Position numbers and translations under genes: made by a program
Source: Stichopus chloronotus
Lineage: Eukaryota > Echinodermata > Holothuroidea > Aspidochirotida > Stichopodidae
Assembly (NCBI GenBank): GCA_021234535.1
Contig: CM037843.1
Span: 33,915,200 to 33,979,199 of the forward strand
Direction: 5' to 3'
DNA length: 64,000 bases
Shown: positions 24,720 through 37,625 of the stretch, in pieces
Numbering within the stretch: the first letter of the stretch is position 1
How the letters are laid out: the number at the start of each line of letters is the position of its first letter
Notes under the pieces: generated by a model
The model's input: only the letters and a program-made list of their open reading frames with translations
Databases searched by the model: none
What the model was told of the DNA's origin: nothing

Positions 24720-24995
24720 ATGGCGACCAGTACACGGGTCAAACCTGTCTCCGACCGGTGCATGGACATGCTCCCGCCGCGACACTGCTTACGGTTGCAT
24801 ATTCTTCACATGGTGGGGAATGCTCGGCCCACATGCAAGTGCGATTTAATCTCTAATGTACGCAAAATGCAGAGCGCTATGGTCTATATGAAAAAAGTAA
24901 CCAAAATAGTACTAACTGAGAGATGTATCATTCCATTAAAGCAAACGCAAAAGTACAAAGAAAAAACCAAAACGCCCTCCATAATTGGCCTATAA
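24720..24995 (+). CDS. Candidate first coding exon, plus strand, unknown protein
   Basis: ATG at 24720 lies in an excellent initiation context (GCACAATGGCG). The first 45 codons have about 60% G or C at third positions by hand count, in a locally G+C-rich island. The peptide begins MATSTRVKPVSDRCMDMLPP and is Cys/His/Arg-rich. The later part (after about residue 45) becomes A+T-rich, suggesting that the true exon ends earlier, for example at AATGTACGC or CAAGTGCGA. The full 91-codon frame ends at 24995. No signal peptide, membrane segment or family motif is visible. A CpG-rich non-coding island is the alternative. Confidence 0.28.
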   Translation: MATSTRVKPVSDRCMDMLPPRHCLRLHILHMVGNARPTCKCDLISNVRKMQSAMVYMKKVTKIVLTERCIIPLKQTQKYKEKTKTPSIIGL

Positions 24996-25153
24996 TACCC
25001 CTTTACCATGAGGGAAAATGTACCGTGCGATTGGCAGATGTCATCAAAATGTAGTCGTATGCAAAAAAAAAAGCAAGAAACAAATATGTAAACATCTGCA
25101 TAATAATTTTTTTTTTTCGCCATTTGAGTTCGTAACTCATATATATTATAGAC

Positions 25154-25444
25154 ATGAACCGCAAACGGTATTCAAGTAGCATTCCGGTCATGTCTAAAAA
25201 GCCCTCGCGGTTTCTGCCGTTGCAACTTAGCGACTTCAAGCCTGCTGGTTGTTGGGGGAGCTCGCTCGTGTACTCATGTGAAGACAAGAACACGAGATAT
25301 GCACATTTTTTTTTTCTTCTTTCGTTTTGCTATATATTGATAACCTTCACCATTCGTCAAACAGCTCGACGTCAATCTCCCAAGGGATCGGTCCTTGGGA
25401 TCACGTCCCTCGTCTCGTCTCCTGACAAGCGTTACCAGAATTAG
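25154..25444 (+). CDS. Weak candidate coding segment, plus strand
   Basis: ATG at 25154 opens a 96-codon frame starting MNRKRYSSSIPVMSKKPS. Its first 48 codons have raised third-position G+C (about 58% by hand). However, the antisense frame shares the same wobble positions and is also open (25003-25293), so composition cannot assign a strand. The second half is Phe/Leu-rich across a T tract and is probably not coding. Confidence 0.15.
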   Translation: MNRKRYSSSIPVMSKKPSRFLPLQLSDFKPAGCWGSSLVYSCEDKNTRYAHFFFLLSFCYILITFTIRQTARRQSPKGSVLGITSLVSSPDKRYQN

Positions 25445-27629
25445 CGAGCAAATAAAAAATACGTGCGCTCAGGCATTTCAGCCTGTCCCTACAGATTGTT
25501 TTATTATTTTTTTTTGTTTTCGACCGTCTAACGTAGATGGACATCGGCGGTGACAATTGGCGCAGCTAATGAAATAAACAGTGCTATAAAGCCATGAACT
25601 CCAGTTTTTATGAGATATAGGGTGCATTTAAATTCCGTGGCTGCATAAAGAGGAGGTATGTAGTCCATCGAGTCCGCGATTACAAAACTAGAATATAACC
25701 AATCCTGCATGTGGAAAGGATATGCCATCGACTTTACAGTCATGTACTTCATAGTCATACATAAAACATGGAGAAAGTAAGAACTTTATGTCACACAGAC
25801 TGTTTCACTAGAAGGTTCAGCAGCGTCTGACTACTGATTAGCCATTGACAAAGACAACGTGTAAAAAACAGAACAAATAATGAGCAGGAATTTCTTTCTG
25901 CGTTTGCATTTGTCTTGGTCAACACTTAGTGAATCTTTCCCCTTTCTTCCCACATGCCTACAACGCCTGCATGTTGTTACCGCTACTCCCTTGTACGGGC
26001 CCGTCTGTGTTACTGCTCTGAACTGTTATATCATCGAGTTGCTTTCGATGGTTGAACAGTGGTCGACTCTTACATCGTAGTAGGCGCGTTCTGTGTGAAA
26101 GAGTTAGTAGAAGGACTATATGGGATGTATAATGGAAGAAGAAAATACTTACCATATATTTGCATGTGGATATGGGTTTTGAAGATATGACAGAGTTGGC
26201 GCAATTGGGATTTGGGACCGTAAGGCTGGTCATGCCGCAGTATTTTCCAGGTAACGTTGATACAAAGAAAAAAGTTTAACCCACCAAAAAGAAGCAGACA
26301 TTTGAAAACACACATCAGCAAGCAGATATTTCTGCGCTCCTTGAGCATAGTATTATACACGTCTTGGATCTGTACAAAAAAGGGCAACAATACAGCATTA
26401 CATATACACATGAGAGTTGTCTGATACAGGGAGTCGCTGCAGCAAAATCACCCAGAGCGTAAAACTCACATAGGAGTAGCAACTATATCCAACAGTCCAA
26501 TGGCATTGTCGATATTCGGTGTTCCACCGTCTCAGCGTGCCTTAAGACTTTAAATACATAATTGCACATACAGGGAGGTGGGGGGATCAAAGATTTTTGT
26601 TTGATTTCACTGAAATCACCAACAGTGTCATCTATCTGAACGACTTATATAAACTGATGGTGCTCCCAATATGGTGTTAGAGTTCTATATCAGAACCAGT
26701 GTGAAACTTCTGTTATGGAAAACTGAAGGTACAAATTCACAAGGGGTGTATTTAAAAGTATGTGAAAATTTGATTTTTTTTTCGGGGGGGGGGTTCACCA
26801 ACGGTATCTCCTGCATGAATCCGACTTTGATCGTTGCTCTTGATATAAATATATGTATTTATATCAGTGGTTTAAGAGTTTCAAGGGTCACCGTCATAAC
26901 GAACGTTTAATGCTTGCATGGGTGTGATTGTTGATTTATTTCACACGGCAGCTATAATCAATGCCGATCCTTTGAAGGCTAACCAACCTAGTTATTTCCC
27001 TTTCTCTGTCTTGTTGGTGCCTCTTTCCGGCCAAGTTTCGCCAAATCGTACTAATTAAATCTGTGCCGACTTTTAACAAAGGTTGATTATGATCTCGGCA
27101 GCTCCGTAGCTTGCGGCATGTGTCAGACTAACTTACACCTCAATACATGAAAAACATCCGTACAGGGTTAACATCGGAAATGTGCAGTCACTACATCAAA
27201 TGCACTGCCACGCAGAGGCAGTACACCACAAAGGAGCCATATTTCTTTGTTCTTTTACTTCAAATCCTTCATCGGTGCAAACGGAGCGAATTTCCTCCAC
27301 TTTATCGATGTAATGCAAGAATTCTTTTCACTTTGCTCATTATATTGGAAAGAAAATACAGCGGGTGTGGGACTTATTCTCATCAACGTGGTTTTATGAT
27401 ATCACGTTTGCAAAAAATGAAAACAAGAAAACAATGCAGTACAAAAGAAGGAAAGCATGATTAGGTAAATTAATTAAAATTGCTATGTCTTTAAATTGTT
27501 AACGTCTTCTTGTTCCACCATTCTGTATAATTATCTTCTTCACTAGGCTCGTTCACGTGTATTCAAAACGATGTATTCACATGAAACTCTAACCTTCTTA
27601 AAGTAGCCTACCTAGATACTAACGCACGG

Positions 27630-27632
<3 letters not shown>

Positions 27633-27674
<42 letters not shown>
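27633..27674. repeat. (AT)21 microsatellite
   Basis: These are 42 bp of uninterrupted AT dinucleotides, able to extrude as a cruciform and likely polymorphic. Confidence 0.95.
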
Positions 27675-27676
<2 letters not shown>

Positions 27677-29344
27677 GTTGGTAATTATCACGAGAATTGT
27701 GTGTTTTAGTACGGACAGTAAATTGACAATGGAACCTTTGTCATACCTGGTCGTATACACATGAATTTGATTTATTGGACTGGCCATGTGGGGTTTCTTT
27801 GATCCCTCAAGACGCTCCTCCGTCCGTCCTTTAGTCTCATTACTGGCACACAGCCATATACACCTCTAAAGTTAATGTTGACGTGAATGGCCGTAATTAG
27901 CTATACGGGCGTGAGCTTTAATACAACACGATCAGGTTTCCCCGATGCCTGAAATATCTCCATCTCGGCTAACATGCGTGATAAGACGCTACAGTAGATT
28001 CCTGGCATATCTGAAAACGATACACAATCGACGTTACCAGACGGTCTTTCCCTTATATATATTAATTGCAATTGAGTTAATTAATTGCACAATAACAGTC
28101 GACTCTTTAAGAGGCTGCCGCAACGTAACAAATTAAAGTCGATAAAGCGTATCATCTGAACTTTCAGTGACGTCATTGATCCCATATGTCTGTGAATACT
28201 ATAGTATATGATATAAACGTACCTAGATCGGTAGACATGAGACGAAATATAACCATTGTAAATTACTAAGTAGTCTGACATATAGCAATGCAGATTAGAA
28301 TAGATACATTCCGTAATGAACTTTGTTGGGTTCAGGTTAAATTCGTGAGTACTTAGTTATATGGTTTCATTTTCTTAGAAAGAAGTGCCGCAGATGCGAT
28401 ACCGGGTTGAATATTGTTCAACAGAAATCAGCACGAAAACAAACGAGAGAAGCATCTCAAAACGCTTGACAAACAGACGCGACGAATTAGGTAAATTGCT
28501 GTAAGTGGGGAAGTTTATTTCTTTGTTTGAATCATACATTAAAATTCGCTACGGAAAAGGATTGAAAAAATATGGAAAAACAATCGCAATTGAGAAAAAA
28601 ACAGAGAGATCAGCTCAGACGACGATCGGTGAATGGACATGAACTCACACTGCAGTGACTGACTACAACTGCCAACTTACAACCAGTCTCTCATAAAAGT
28701 ATCAAGTGTAATGTAAGCCAAGCCTAGATTTTAACCCCACATCTATTTTTTGACGTGTTGTTTCATTAACGGTCGTTCTAGGCCTGGAACATATTTGTGA
28801 ATAGACGACACACGAGTGTTCATTTACATCGATAACGGATGGGTGTGGCGTTTTTGGTCTCGGTTTCGTTTTGCGTTTTGTTATTTCCTTTATTTTTTTT
28901 TCATGGGTTTTGTCTTGTTATTGTTTTCTTTATACGTCACTCTATTCCTTAACCAGTAATGTTGCTCATACATGAACTCACTGTAAGTAAAAACACTACA
29001 TGAACTAAAAATCACCGATTTGTTCTAGTTTTCTTGAACGCTCTATAACAGCGAGCTTTTTGTATTCCATCGATCGGGTCATGATCCCCAGGTATGAAGA
29101 CGTCAGATTCAATTTACTCGCTTTACCACAATGATGTCGCGATGTAGCCTGGGTCTATACTCGCCAGCTTGCGGCAACTGCGATATTCGTCAAAGGCATG
29201 CATTCTACAATACATGTGGTGGCTGATTTGTCATTTGTGAACTTTTTCTTGTTTTTTTTTTCTCTTGTAAGATGGTGTTGTCATCCTAAACTTATAAGCT
29301 GATTACATTCACGTCAGTGAACTATCTCAACTTCTGAATTCAAG

Positions 29345-29417
29345 ATCTGTCTATCTGTCTATCCATCTATCTGTCTACCTATCTGTCTCTGTGTCTATCT
29401 ATCTATATATATGTACC
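29345..29417. repeat. Imperfect (TCTA/TCTG)n tetranucleotide tract
   Basis: About seventeen tetranucleotide steps of TCTA, TCTG and variants end in a short TA run. Confidence 0.85.
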
Positions 29418-30689
29418 TACAGTTCATTTACATAGTTACAGTATATGACTATACCGTATACTTCATATACGAGCTTGCCATCGTAGTTGGTAGGCAGGTG
29501 CATGGGACAAACGAAGAGCCTTAATAATCTTGCTCAAGGATGAAGAAATTTCGAAAATAATACAAAGCCAAAAGTATTCCAGAATTTCAATTTGACTTTG
29601 ATCACAAATATTTTGTTGTTAAAAATGATTAATTCTTTTTGTTAATTGACTAAAAATGAAATTTTAGTGTCCTTATTTTCATTAATAACTTTTTGCGTTA
29701 TTTTCTGGTTCTGTTGTTAACTTAAAAAATTAAAGCAACTCGTTGAACATTTTTAGCACATTGCAAAAGTATCCCTCAGAAAATTGGTCAGAAAGAAAAA
29801 AATCAAAATGAGTTCAGTTTAATTGGTTCTCAGAAAAGGGAACGCTAAAAATATCACAACTTTGGCACAGAATTATCCATATACCTTATGATGGCTTGCA
29901 CTATCGCAAGGCTTCCTTCACTTGAAAACTGCATGGGATGTTAAAACCAAAGACACACGTCAACATGATTATGATATGTTCAAATACGTATAGGAAATGA
30001 AACGTTTATAATAATGTCATAAGGTATTATTTATATTTAAAGCTTCTATTTAAGTTTCTTCGTTTCGTCTGAAGGTCACGTGTGTTTCCAGGCAACGAGA
30101 GGAGATCTTTCAAACAACATATCTGGGAAAATTTAATATTCGATCCCAAAATGAGACTCCGCTCGAAGAGTAGCATAGGGTAAACAAAGTCTTTTCTTTC
30201 TCTTTCTCTCGTATTTTTTTTTTTTTCTCTCTTTGGTTCTGGGAGAGGAAGTATTTTAGTTTTGATATTTAAGTGCTGTCGTTCATAACGTAATCATTTA
30301 TAAATTCCATGATCTATACGCTGTCTTTCAATTGTCTTCCTCTCGTAAAAGTCAATCCCTTTTTTGGATGTATCCTAATTTTAAAGAACAATCTTAGCTA
30401 AAAGATCTAACCGACAGACTGGAAAAGTATAAGATTTATAAGCAAAGAAAAGATTCGTAAGTTATCGGAGGACGGGACTGGAGGAAAATTCGGAGGTGGA
30501 GAGGGTCTGGTCTCTCTAAACTTTACTAGCGTACTCTTTAAAGAAGACTATATGAGATCATCGAACCAGTGTACCTCTGATTCGATATTTCTCAAATTCA
30601 AAGTGAAACATATTACCTCAACCTTATCAAAGAACCGTAAAGCAGGATCCATTGTGTTTACTCTGGGATGGTTTATCCAACGCTATAAC

Positions 30690-31018
30690 TTAAAGGGAAA
30701 TAGCGACATGCAAAGAAAGTAGCTTTAATCATTGCTAAGCCATTCAGTCGAATCAATAAACATCTGCAAAAGCCTTATCTCCTCAAAACATAATGCATGT
30801 GATGAGTAACGGAAGATGCATCATTTCAATTTGGAAAAGTTTGGGTGAACAAATTATTGTTGAGCAACAAATAACTGAATCTCTACCTGTGAGAATTTTA
30901 TTTTTGAAAAGAAGACTATTGTCCTTCCCTTCTTTGAATGATCTATCATACTATTTCCACAAAACATTGTTTTTAAAATATGATTGTTCCTGTAAAACAA
31001 ACGCCTTATTTCTCTTAA
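30690..31018. mobile_element. TTAA-bounded MITE, copy C
   Basis: It begins TTAAAGGGAAATAGCGACAT and ends ACGCCTTATTTCTCTTAA. All family landmarks are present: GCCATTCAGTC, AATAAACATCTG, AGATGCATCATT, TTGAGCAACAAATAACTGAA and TTGAAAAGAAGACTATTGTCC. It is 329 bp. The 91-codon plus frame from 30793 lies within it and reads out the repeat, so it is not a gene. Confidence 0.92.
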
Positions 31019-33130
31019 AGGGGCTCATTGAGCTGATATCAGTAAAGATTGTGGTGATTTTGAAGTAGACAAACACACGACAATACTCACAATTAGCATA
31101 ATTAATCAAGTTTCACATCCAATAGTTATATGAAAACTGTCAATTTTGACCGTTACTTGCTCTGATTGTGTGCATGTGAATGTACTAATGTGAAAATGTC
31201 TGGTCACATAGTTTCAAAAACCAAATTTAATCGTTGGTTACTCACTCATTAATGTTCCAATGTATGTAAAACTTTGGGATCCTTTTAGTTTGACTGTTTG
31301 TCATTAGTATGTGAAGGAAACTTGACCGGTTTAGAAAAATTGAGTGAATTTCACAAAATAACTCAATAAGCCTCTTTAAAGGACATACACAGATTTTGGT
31401 CCTGTACCGATTTTGGACCGGTACCGCCGGCGGTATAGCCAGACACAAACACATACACACACACACACACATTCTAGATACAGTGCCCCTCTTACAAGTT
31501 AGTTACAACTGTTCTTGTACAGGTCTATCATTCTCTATTTTTACACTTTTCAAACAAGCCGTTGTCATCAGTTTTTGAAGCCAATGAAGATGGTGCACCT
31601 CTTGACCCTCTTTTTACCCACAACGTCCCCCCTCCGAAGCGTCGATTACTGGGCCATTAATCAATACTTAAGAGGAGTTCTGAACGTCATGGATACTTAG
31701 TAACGGCGCGTGTTTCTCTTCATTAATCTGACGGCGCAAACTGAACGAGCTGACGTGACTTGCCAGACGAGATTTTCTGTCTTTTCTTACATCCTTCCCC
31801 CCCCCCCCCCCCTTTCTGCTTTCCTTTTTGAGATGAAGACGCTTCTGGGAGGAGAAATGTTAAATTAGAGTAATTGTCCATTTCATGTAACCCTACATGA
31901 AACGGTCGTGTAAGTGTATAAGTGTCTGGAATGGATGATTCTTTTACTCTAAAATATAATTCGACTTGACGGAGAGCTTTTATGATTTGTAACTTTCTTA
32001 CAAAAGAAATAGAACAGAAAATTATGTAAAGCGATAGAAGTTAAGTCAATATATCTCATCATAAAACTATTTTATTACCTATCAAAAATTTGTTGGTGCA
32101 TAGAGACGACTGACCTACTTTTCTTCTTTTTATGACTTTGCGATTAGAATTAGCTAGGACGAGAGCCTCCTTTAAACGCGCTAACAGCACGCATATGGTC
32201 GTTAAAGAGATGCAAGTGTGGGTGCCAAAAAAGTAACACAACAGCTCAGTAGCAAACTTAAAATGAATTTTATCTTTATGGAGCTGAAAATTGCTAAGGG
32301 GTAGATATTCTGATGTCGAAAGAATTCATGTTGCCATCTCTACAATCCGTATGGAAGATCTCGATATCTTGAAGTATCCATTTTCGTCGAGTTTCGACGT
32401 ATTTCAGAAAAATATGTTGAAACGTTGAGATCATAAATTATTTCGGTAAGTCGACTTCTTTCATAAGGGATGTCGACGTGGTAAGATGAATTATATCTCC
32501 ATCGAAATTATCCCAGCCAGCATTATAAAGCTCCATTTATTGGCTCAGAGTTCTCAGAGGAGATTGCGCAGACAGTATAAAATATACATAGCCTTCTCAG
32601 CTAAAGTATTACATACCAAATTATTTATAGTAGCGAGATGTACTTTTGAAACTTAAAATGTGATTTTATTAACAGCTCTATTGACGGAGGCAGTAATTTG
32701 TAATCAAGTACAATATAGTGACGTCACCATGACGGTATCCTACTCGGACCGGATGGAATTTGCTGTATATGGACAGTCAATTCATATAAACACAATGCGT
32801 GCATGTTCAAAGAGAAACTGCTCAATCCGTGAACAGCGATTTCATGTTAAGGCGGAAACAAATCACAGTGTTCACTCTATGGGAGGCATTATCTAAAAAG
32901 CCAAACCATCAGATACTAAATGATCCATCTTCATCTGATAGCTATGCAAGAAATGACAAAAACAACACTCTACGGTGACAGAAAATATTGTTACGTAATC
33001 ATGGAACGTTTGCTTGAAGCGTCAATTGGGAGACCGGAATGGCACTGATGACGCACTGATGATAGTGTCCTTAGTGGAGGATAATTATACGGAAACAGGG
33101 GCGTTTCCAATGCAACATAGCGTACAAACA
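31019..33130. other. Non-coding stretch with CA and poly-C tracts
   Basis: It contains (AC)n at about 31450-31470 and C16 at 31797-31812. The 78-codon plus frame at 32660-32896 has an ATG but no splice or promoter support. A TTACGTAATCATGGAA box lies at 32991. Confidence 0.45.
31797..31812. repeat. Poly-C tract (16 C)
   Basis: This is an uninterrupted C run in a pyrimidine-rich context. Confidence 0.9.
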
Positions 33131-33417
33131 ATTAAGATAGGCTAACTCATTGCTAAACTATTCAGTCTAACCAATAAACATATCTAAAACATTGTGCATC
33201 AGAGGAGTTACAAAAATCATCATTTGGATTTTTGAAACCATTAGGTGACCAAATTATTCTTCAACAAGCAAACTAACTAAATTTCTGTAGATGAAAAACT
33301 TATTCCTTGAAAAGAAGGCCACCTCTATTTTCAATTGTGCCCTTAAAAAAAAAACTGATGTTAAAAGTGAAAGTATGACCTCTTTTTGTAAAGCAAATGC
33401 CGCATGTTCATTTAAAT
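33131..33417. mobile_element. TTAA-bounded MITE, copy F (decayed)
   Basis: It retains GCTAAACTATTCAGTCTAAC, AATAAACATATCTAAA, CCAAATTATTCTTCAACAAG and CCTTGAAAAGAAGGCCACC in family order. Its ends are degraded: an ATTAAGATAGG start and an AAAGCAAATGCCGCATGTTC-ATTTAAA end. It is probably an old insertion. Confidence 0.7.
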
Positions 33418-36319
33418 AAGTGAAAATATAGTAGTTGACGAAATTTGAGGTTGAGACGATTTGTTAGAACGATTCCGTTTCTTCAACAAACGTGTGCTGC
33501 AATACGAATGCTACCCACCAGAGAGTGCCTCTTGTTCCATTAAACTGATGGATGCCATTTAGGAAAGTCCATTTAGACGAGACAAATTCTGCATCGATGT
33601 TACGTAATCATGGAATATCTCTACGGTAAGTCGACAGACTTAAAGCAAATCGACTCCGCTGTGGTTCGTATGCGATTTCAGTACGACTTCCATGCTCGCG
33701 ACATACACGGGCTCTTTAATACGGTCTCTTTATAAGGGGAGGCGTGAAAAATAGGGTCTTTTAAGATTCCGAGTTGAGACAAATGGTTATCATTGTTTAA
33801 AGTGATAAAGAAAGAACGCTTACGATGTCTTCAGCGATGTATACGCTGTAACTTTTGATGACTCACAGGATGTACGACACTAAAAACACTACCCTTTTAT
33901 ATATATGGGGTGTCCTTTCCATCAAATTAATCGATGGCATTTTCAGTTAAAAAACAGTGAAAAGTCCGCCTGGTTGTTTATCTTCGACGGGGCATCTAAG
34001 CAGGGTACCACCATTGTTAAGTTTATGTGTAGTAAAACCAACCGTATGTTCTAAATACAGGACGAAGTTGTTTATCAGGAGAAGAGAAGGAAAAGAGCTT
34101 CTCTCCACAACTTCCCTGCACAGCCTACGATGAAAGTACCGTATTACGATAAAGATAAATTTCACGTCTATGCTCCTCTTTCCACTGAGATGAAGGTCGA
34201 CGAAAGTTCTCCATTTTCGCCAGTGACTATGATGTAAACATAAAGTGAAGTCAAAATTTTAATAAACAAAATCAACTATCACCCTTTCACTGGACACGGT
34301 GTTATACAAATCATGCATGTTGTTTGCCTTGTCATGCATGCTTTTACTCACGCGCTTGGTAGTGGATGTGGTACTCAATATATATTGGTATACTTAAGCA
34401 CATGAAGCTAAGTGTGGCGATCGCGATCCAACGAAACTACCAAACTTACTTCACAAAAACTTATACACAATGCCAAACACAATGGATGGTCCGGCTGTTC
34501 TCAATAAGCCGGTAAAATTTAAAAAAAAAAAGTAATAATTCAATCAGGCGTTGAAATATGGATGGTCATTGTAATCACCCATTCAACAGGAAATAAAAAG
34601 AAATAATTGAATACACGTGTATCTCCTACAGACAACACCCACCAGAAACCTGCAATTAATATAAACTTGCATGCAGCACATGTAATTGACTTTACCCTCC
34701 CCCCACCATACACCGACTCTCACCTTCCTATCCCCCAGCCCAACTTGCTGTCAGGGTTCTTTTCTAGTCTGGTTATCCACTCAAAAACTATAGCGTGGTC
34801 CTCCTTTAAACATTATTTTGTCACACGTTCAATGGAGTTGTATGTTCTTTGTGACTATAGTCATTTTTTTCCTGAAGCAGAACCCTACAGTATATCAGAA
34901 ATGAGTTTTTAATATGCATCCAATATGACAACGAAAGGTCCATGCCCCAGGGACCTACCGTTATCAAAGGGGAGGGGGATCCTGAGAAAAAAAAAAACTT
35001 GTAGAAACCCTCCCTTAGTATCAACGTGGGCTCTATTCACAAGGATGCATCTTTAAGAAATATACCATAGTATTGAGGAGAATGTTACACTACAAAAATT
35101 ATTATTATTATTATTATTTTCTGTTTCTTTCCCCTGCCTCCATTTCCCGTATCCCACAACGTCGATATTCAAGTTCATGTCTCAGCAAAGAACTGTTTTT
35201 TATACACATACACGAGGATTGGCAATTCTGGCGTTAAAAAGTCACGTAATCTCGAAAGCCTTTTTTTTACAAACAGCGACAATTACACAACCTCTACCAT
35301 GATTACAAGAGAAACGAGAAATATATTGGTTGGTGATTATTTCTTCACCCTCCCACGTCCCCTACTATTTTATTCTTTTTAAAAACATTGTGATACCTGT
35401 AAATATTTAAACAGCCAAAGTTAAGATCGATACTCGCTATTAAGTAACAAATTATGCGACGACGTTTTCTCGAGGTTATTGCCTCATGGTAAACACCTTT
35501 TATTTCGTCGTACTTTATAACTGCTTCTTTCTAATTGGCTTAAGTAAATATCAAATCGTGCTAATTGGAACAAAATTTGTCACGCAGTCATTTCAGATTT
35601 CTGGCGAAATGGACTGTTTTCATGGTTTCTTTTCACCGTTCCCGTTACGTGTCATTTGCTATGCGTGCTTTGAGTGCGTGCAACCTTCGTCATCTTCTTC
35701 ATCTTCGTCTCAAACTGAGAGGCAGAGACGGATGTGGCGGAGTATATTGCACTTCACGCGGGGGGCTCAAAAACCGACAAAGTTGCTTGGCGACGTAGCC
35801 TATCGTTACAGTGATATCGCTTCTCACCGTGCTTCTGTAAAAATGTAAAAATTAACGGTTTTTTCTCTTTACTGCAGGGGGACTCTGTGACTGGCTTTGT
35901 CGCTGGCACTTTGGCGGATGATTTTTTTTTTTTACATATCTGTTAAGGAGATGCGCTTATACCCGATTTGGAGGAAGAAGGGGAAAAAAGTTACGTACAA
36001 TGTATGTAACAACTGCTGACCCCCACCCCCCTTTAGAAGTCTACGTTTCGAGGGAAAACACTGCAGAAATAATATTTTCCTTCTAATCATGATATGACCG
36101 CTCATCGGCTCATGCCATGCGTTGTGTGCATGTTCACACCAAGCTGACGATGAACGTCTACGTCAGTTCAATTCAATCGTCGACAAATGTTTAATCACAA
36201 GCGTTGGCTTTTTCACATAAATCTTAACGAGGATTTTAGTATCTAAAAGCTAAAAAAGAACACTCAATCCACTAACGCATTGCTAATCCCTTACTTTCTA
36301 CCTTTTCTGGTAACATCTA
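33418..36319. other. Non-coding stretch
   Basis: It contains a second TTACGTAATCATGGAA box (33600), an (ATT)n run at about 35099-35118 and a CTTCTTCAT tract near 35695. Overlapping plus frames at 35486-35848 are Ser/Cys-rich and lack support. Confidence 0.45.
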
Positions 36320-36760
36320 CAGTGACTGTTAAATAAGTTTCCCAAAAAAACCGAATGGTGAATGGACACGTGTACTTAAAATCGGTGTTTTAAAAGTAAT
36401 CTCCTCCTGCTTCAACTAGGCTGGTGATCTTAAAAAGAAGTTATATCGTTCAAAGATTTCTACGACAGTCCCCTGATAGCACCGTAGTTTTCATGGATCG
36501 CATGCCAGGCTTCGAAGGCTCTAAATGCCTGACGACCGCGGCTAGATGTCACAATATGAATTTGATAGTCACCCAGATAAAGTATATGTGAACTTCATCC
36601 GTCAAATCCGGAAGAAACCTTTCCGAATTGCTAATATTTTTCATCCATTTTCTTATCTCTGCGGGTCTATGCAAACATCCAGTTTAATCTCTGCAGCGAT
36701 TTGTGCCGTAGGCTCCCCGCAGCTCGAACAACCATTTACTTCAAACAGTCGCTACGAGGA
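36320..36760 (-). pseudogene. Mariner-like transposase remnant, 3' end
   Basis: On the minus strand a short frame ends with KITSLVEAGGDYF and TAA at about 36390, the kind of glycine-aspartate-tyrosine-phenylalanine ending common in mariner-superfamily transposases. About 50 bp further, the sequence ends GGGAAACTTATTTAACAGTC-ACTG next to a TA (36318-36319), as expected for a mariner terminal repeat and its TA target site. Upstream pieces (GTVVEIFERYNFF in a neighbouring frame, and FRAFEAWHAIHENYGAIRG) are split by frameshifts and stops. The catalytic aspartates and the DNA-binding domain are not identifiable, and no opposite terminal repeat was found. It is dead and truncated at the 5' side. 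Confidence 0.45.
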
Positions 36761-37625
36761 AAGATATGCGGGAGGTGAACCTCGGCGGGCGGGAGCTTTT
36801 TTTCTTTCTTTTTTTTTTCAAGGGGCTTACCGTGAAGATTTGATTTTGTTTGGCCATGCTGTGACATGTTTATTCAGAAAACTTCCAATTTCACCTGTTT
36901 AATCCTTCAAATGCTTAGTACAACATGATGCCATGGCACATTCGTTGAAAATAGCTCAAGAGATACTAATGAGATGGCCTTCTGTGTAGACTTACATCAG
37001 ACCCTATAAATCCTACATATCATATTCTTGAATCAATGTATATCCATGCTTGAATCATGGAATTCGAGGGAATAGTCGACTTCAAGGTAATACTTTCATG
37101 CTTGATTACGTTGAAGTATGGAAATACCTAGATGGAAGTATTACCCCGATGGGTAATACTTCCATGGTACTCCTATACTGCCCTCGATTATAGACAGTGG
37201 TGTGGGATAGTTGTACAACGCTTTATATACCCAACTTCAGTTTACCAACCATGAAGACGTCAGTGAAGTTGTTAACGTGCCTATCCACTGCCAAGGAAAA
37301 TTCTTATAGACAAATATGCCCTCTCCGTGGCCTACCAAAATCTACGGCTCGAATGGCTTAAAGCAACCTGCGACTTCTGATGTACTACAACAGAGTGAAC
37401 TTAGTGCAAACTGACTTTGTATCCTGTATAGAAAGTAATCGCGTGTGAATTTTGTACACATCTGACGTGTCTTTTTTTTTTCTTTTTTTTTGTAGAAATA
37501 GATGAATAAGACCTTTTGCTATCTCGATTTGGGCAAGGATTGTAGGATACGTGGAAAATAAACAACACCCCCCCACCCACCATATATAGCAACAGATTAT
37601 ACAACCGTGAGAAACTGATTTCAGC
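36761..37625. other. Non-coding stretch
   Basis: Nothing was recognised apart from T tracts near 36797-36822 and 37471-37491. Confidence 0.4.

Larger units (their letters stand above)
25445..30689. other. Long gene-poor stretch
   Basis: It holds the (AT)21 microsatellite at 27633, the tetranucleotide tract at 29345 and short T tracts. A G tract lies at 26784-26793. No exon with matching splice signals or recognisable protein was found. Confidence 0.45.
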
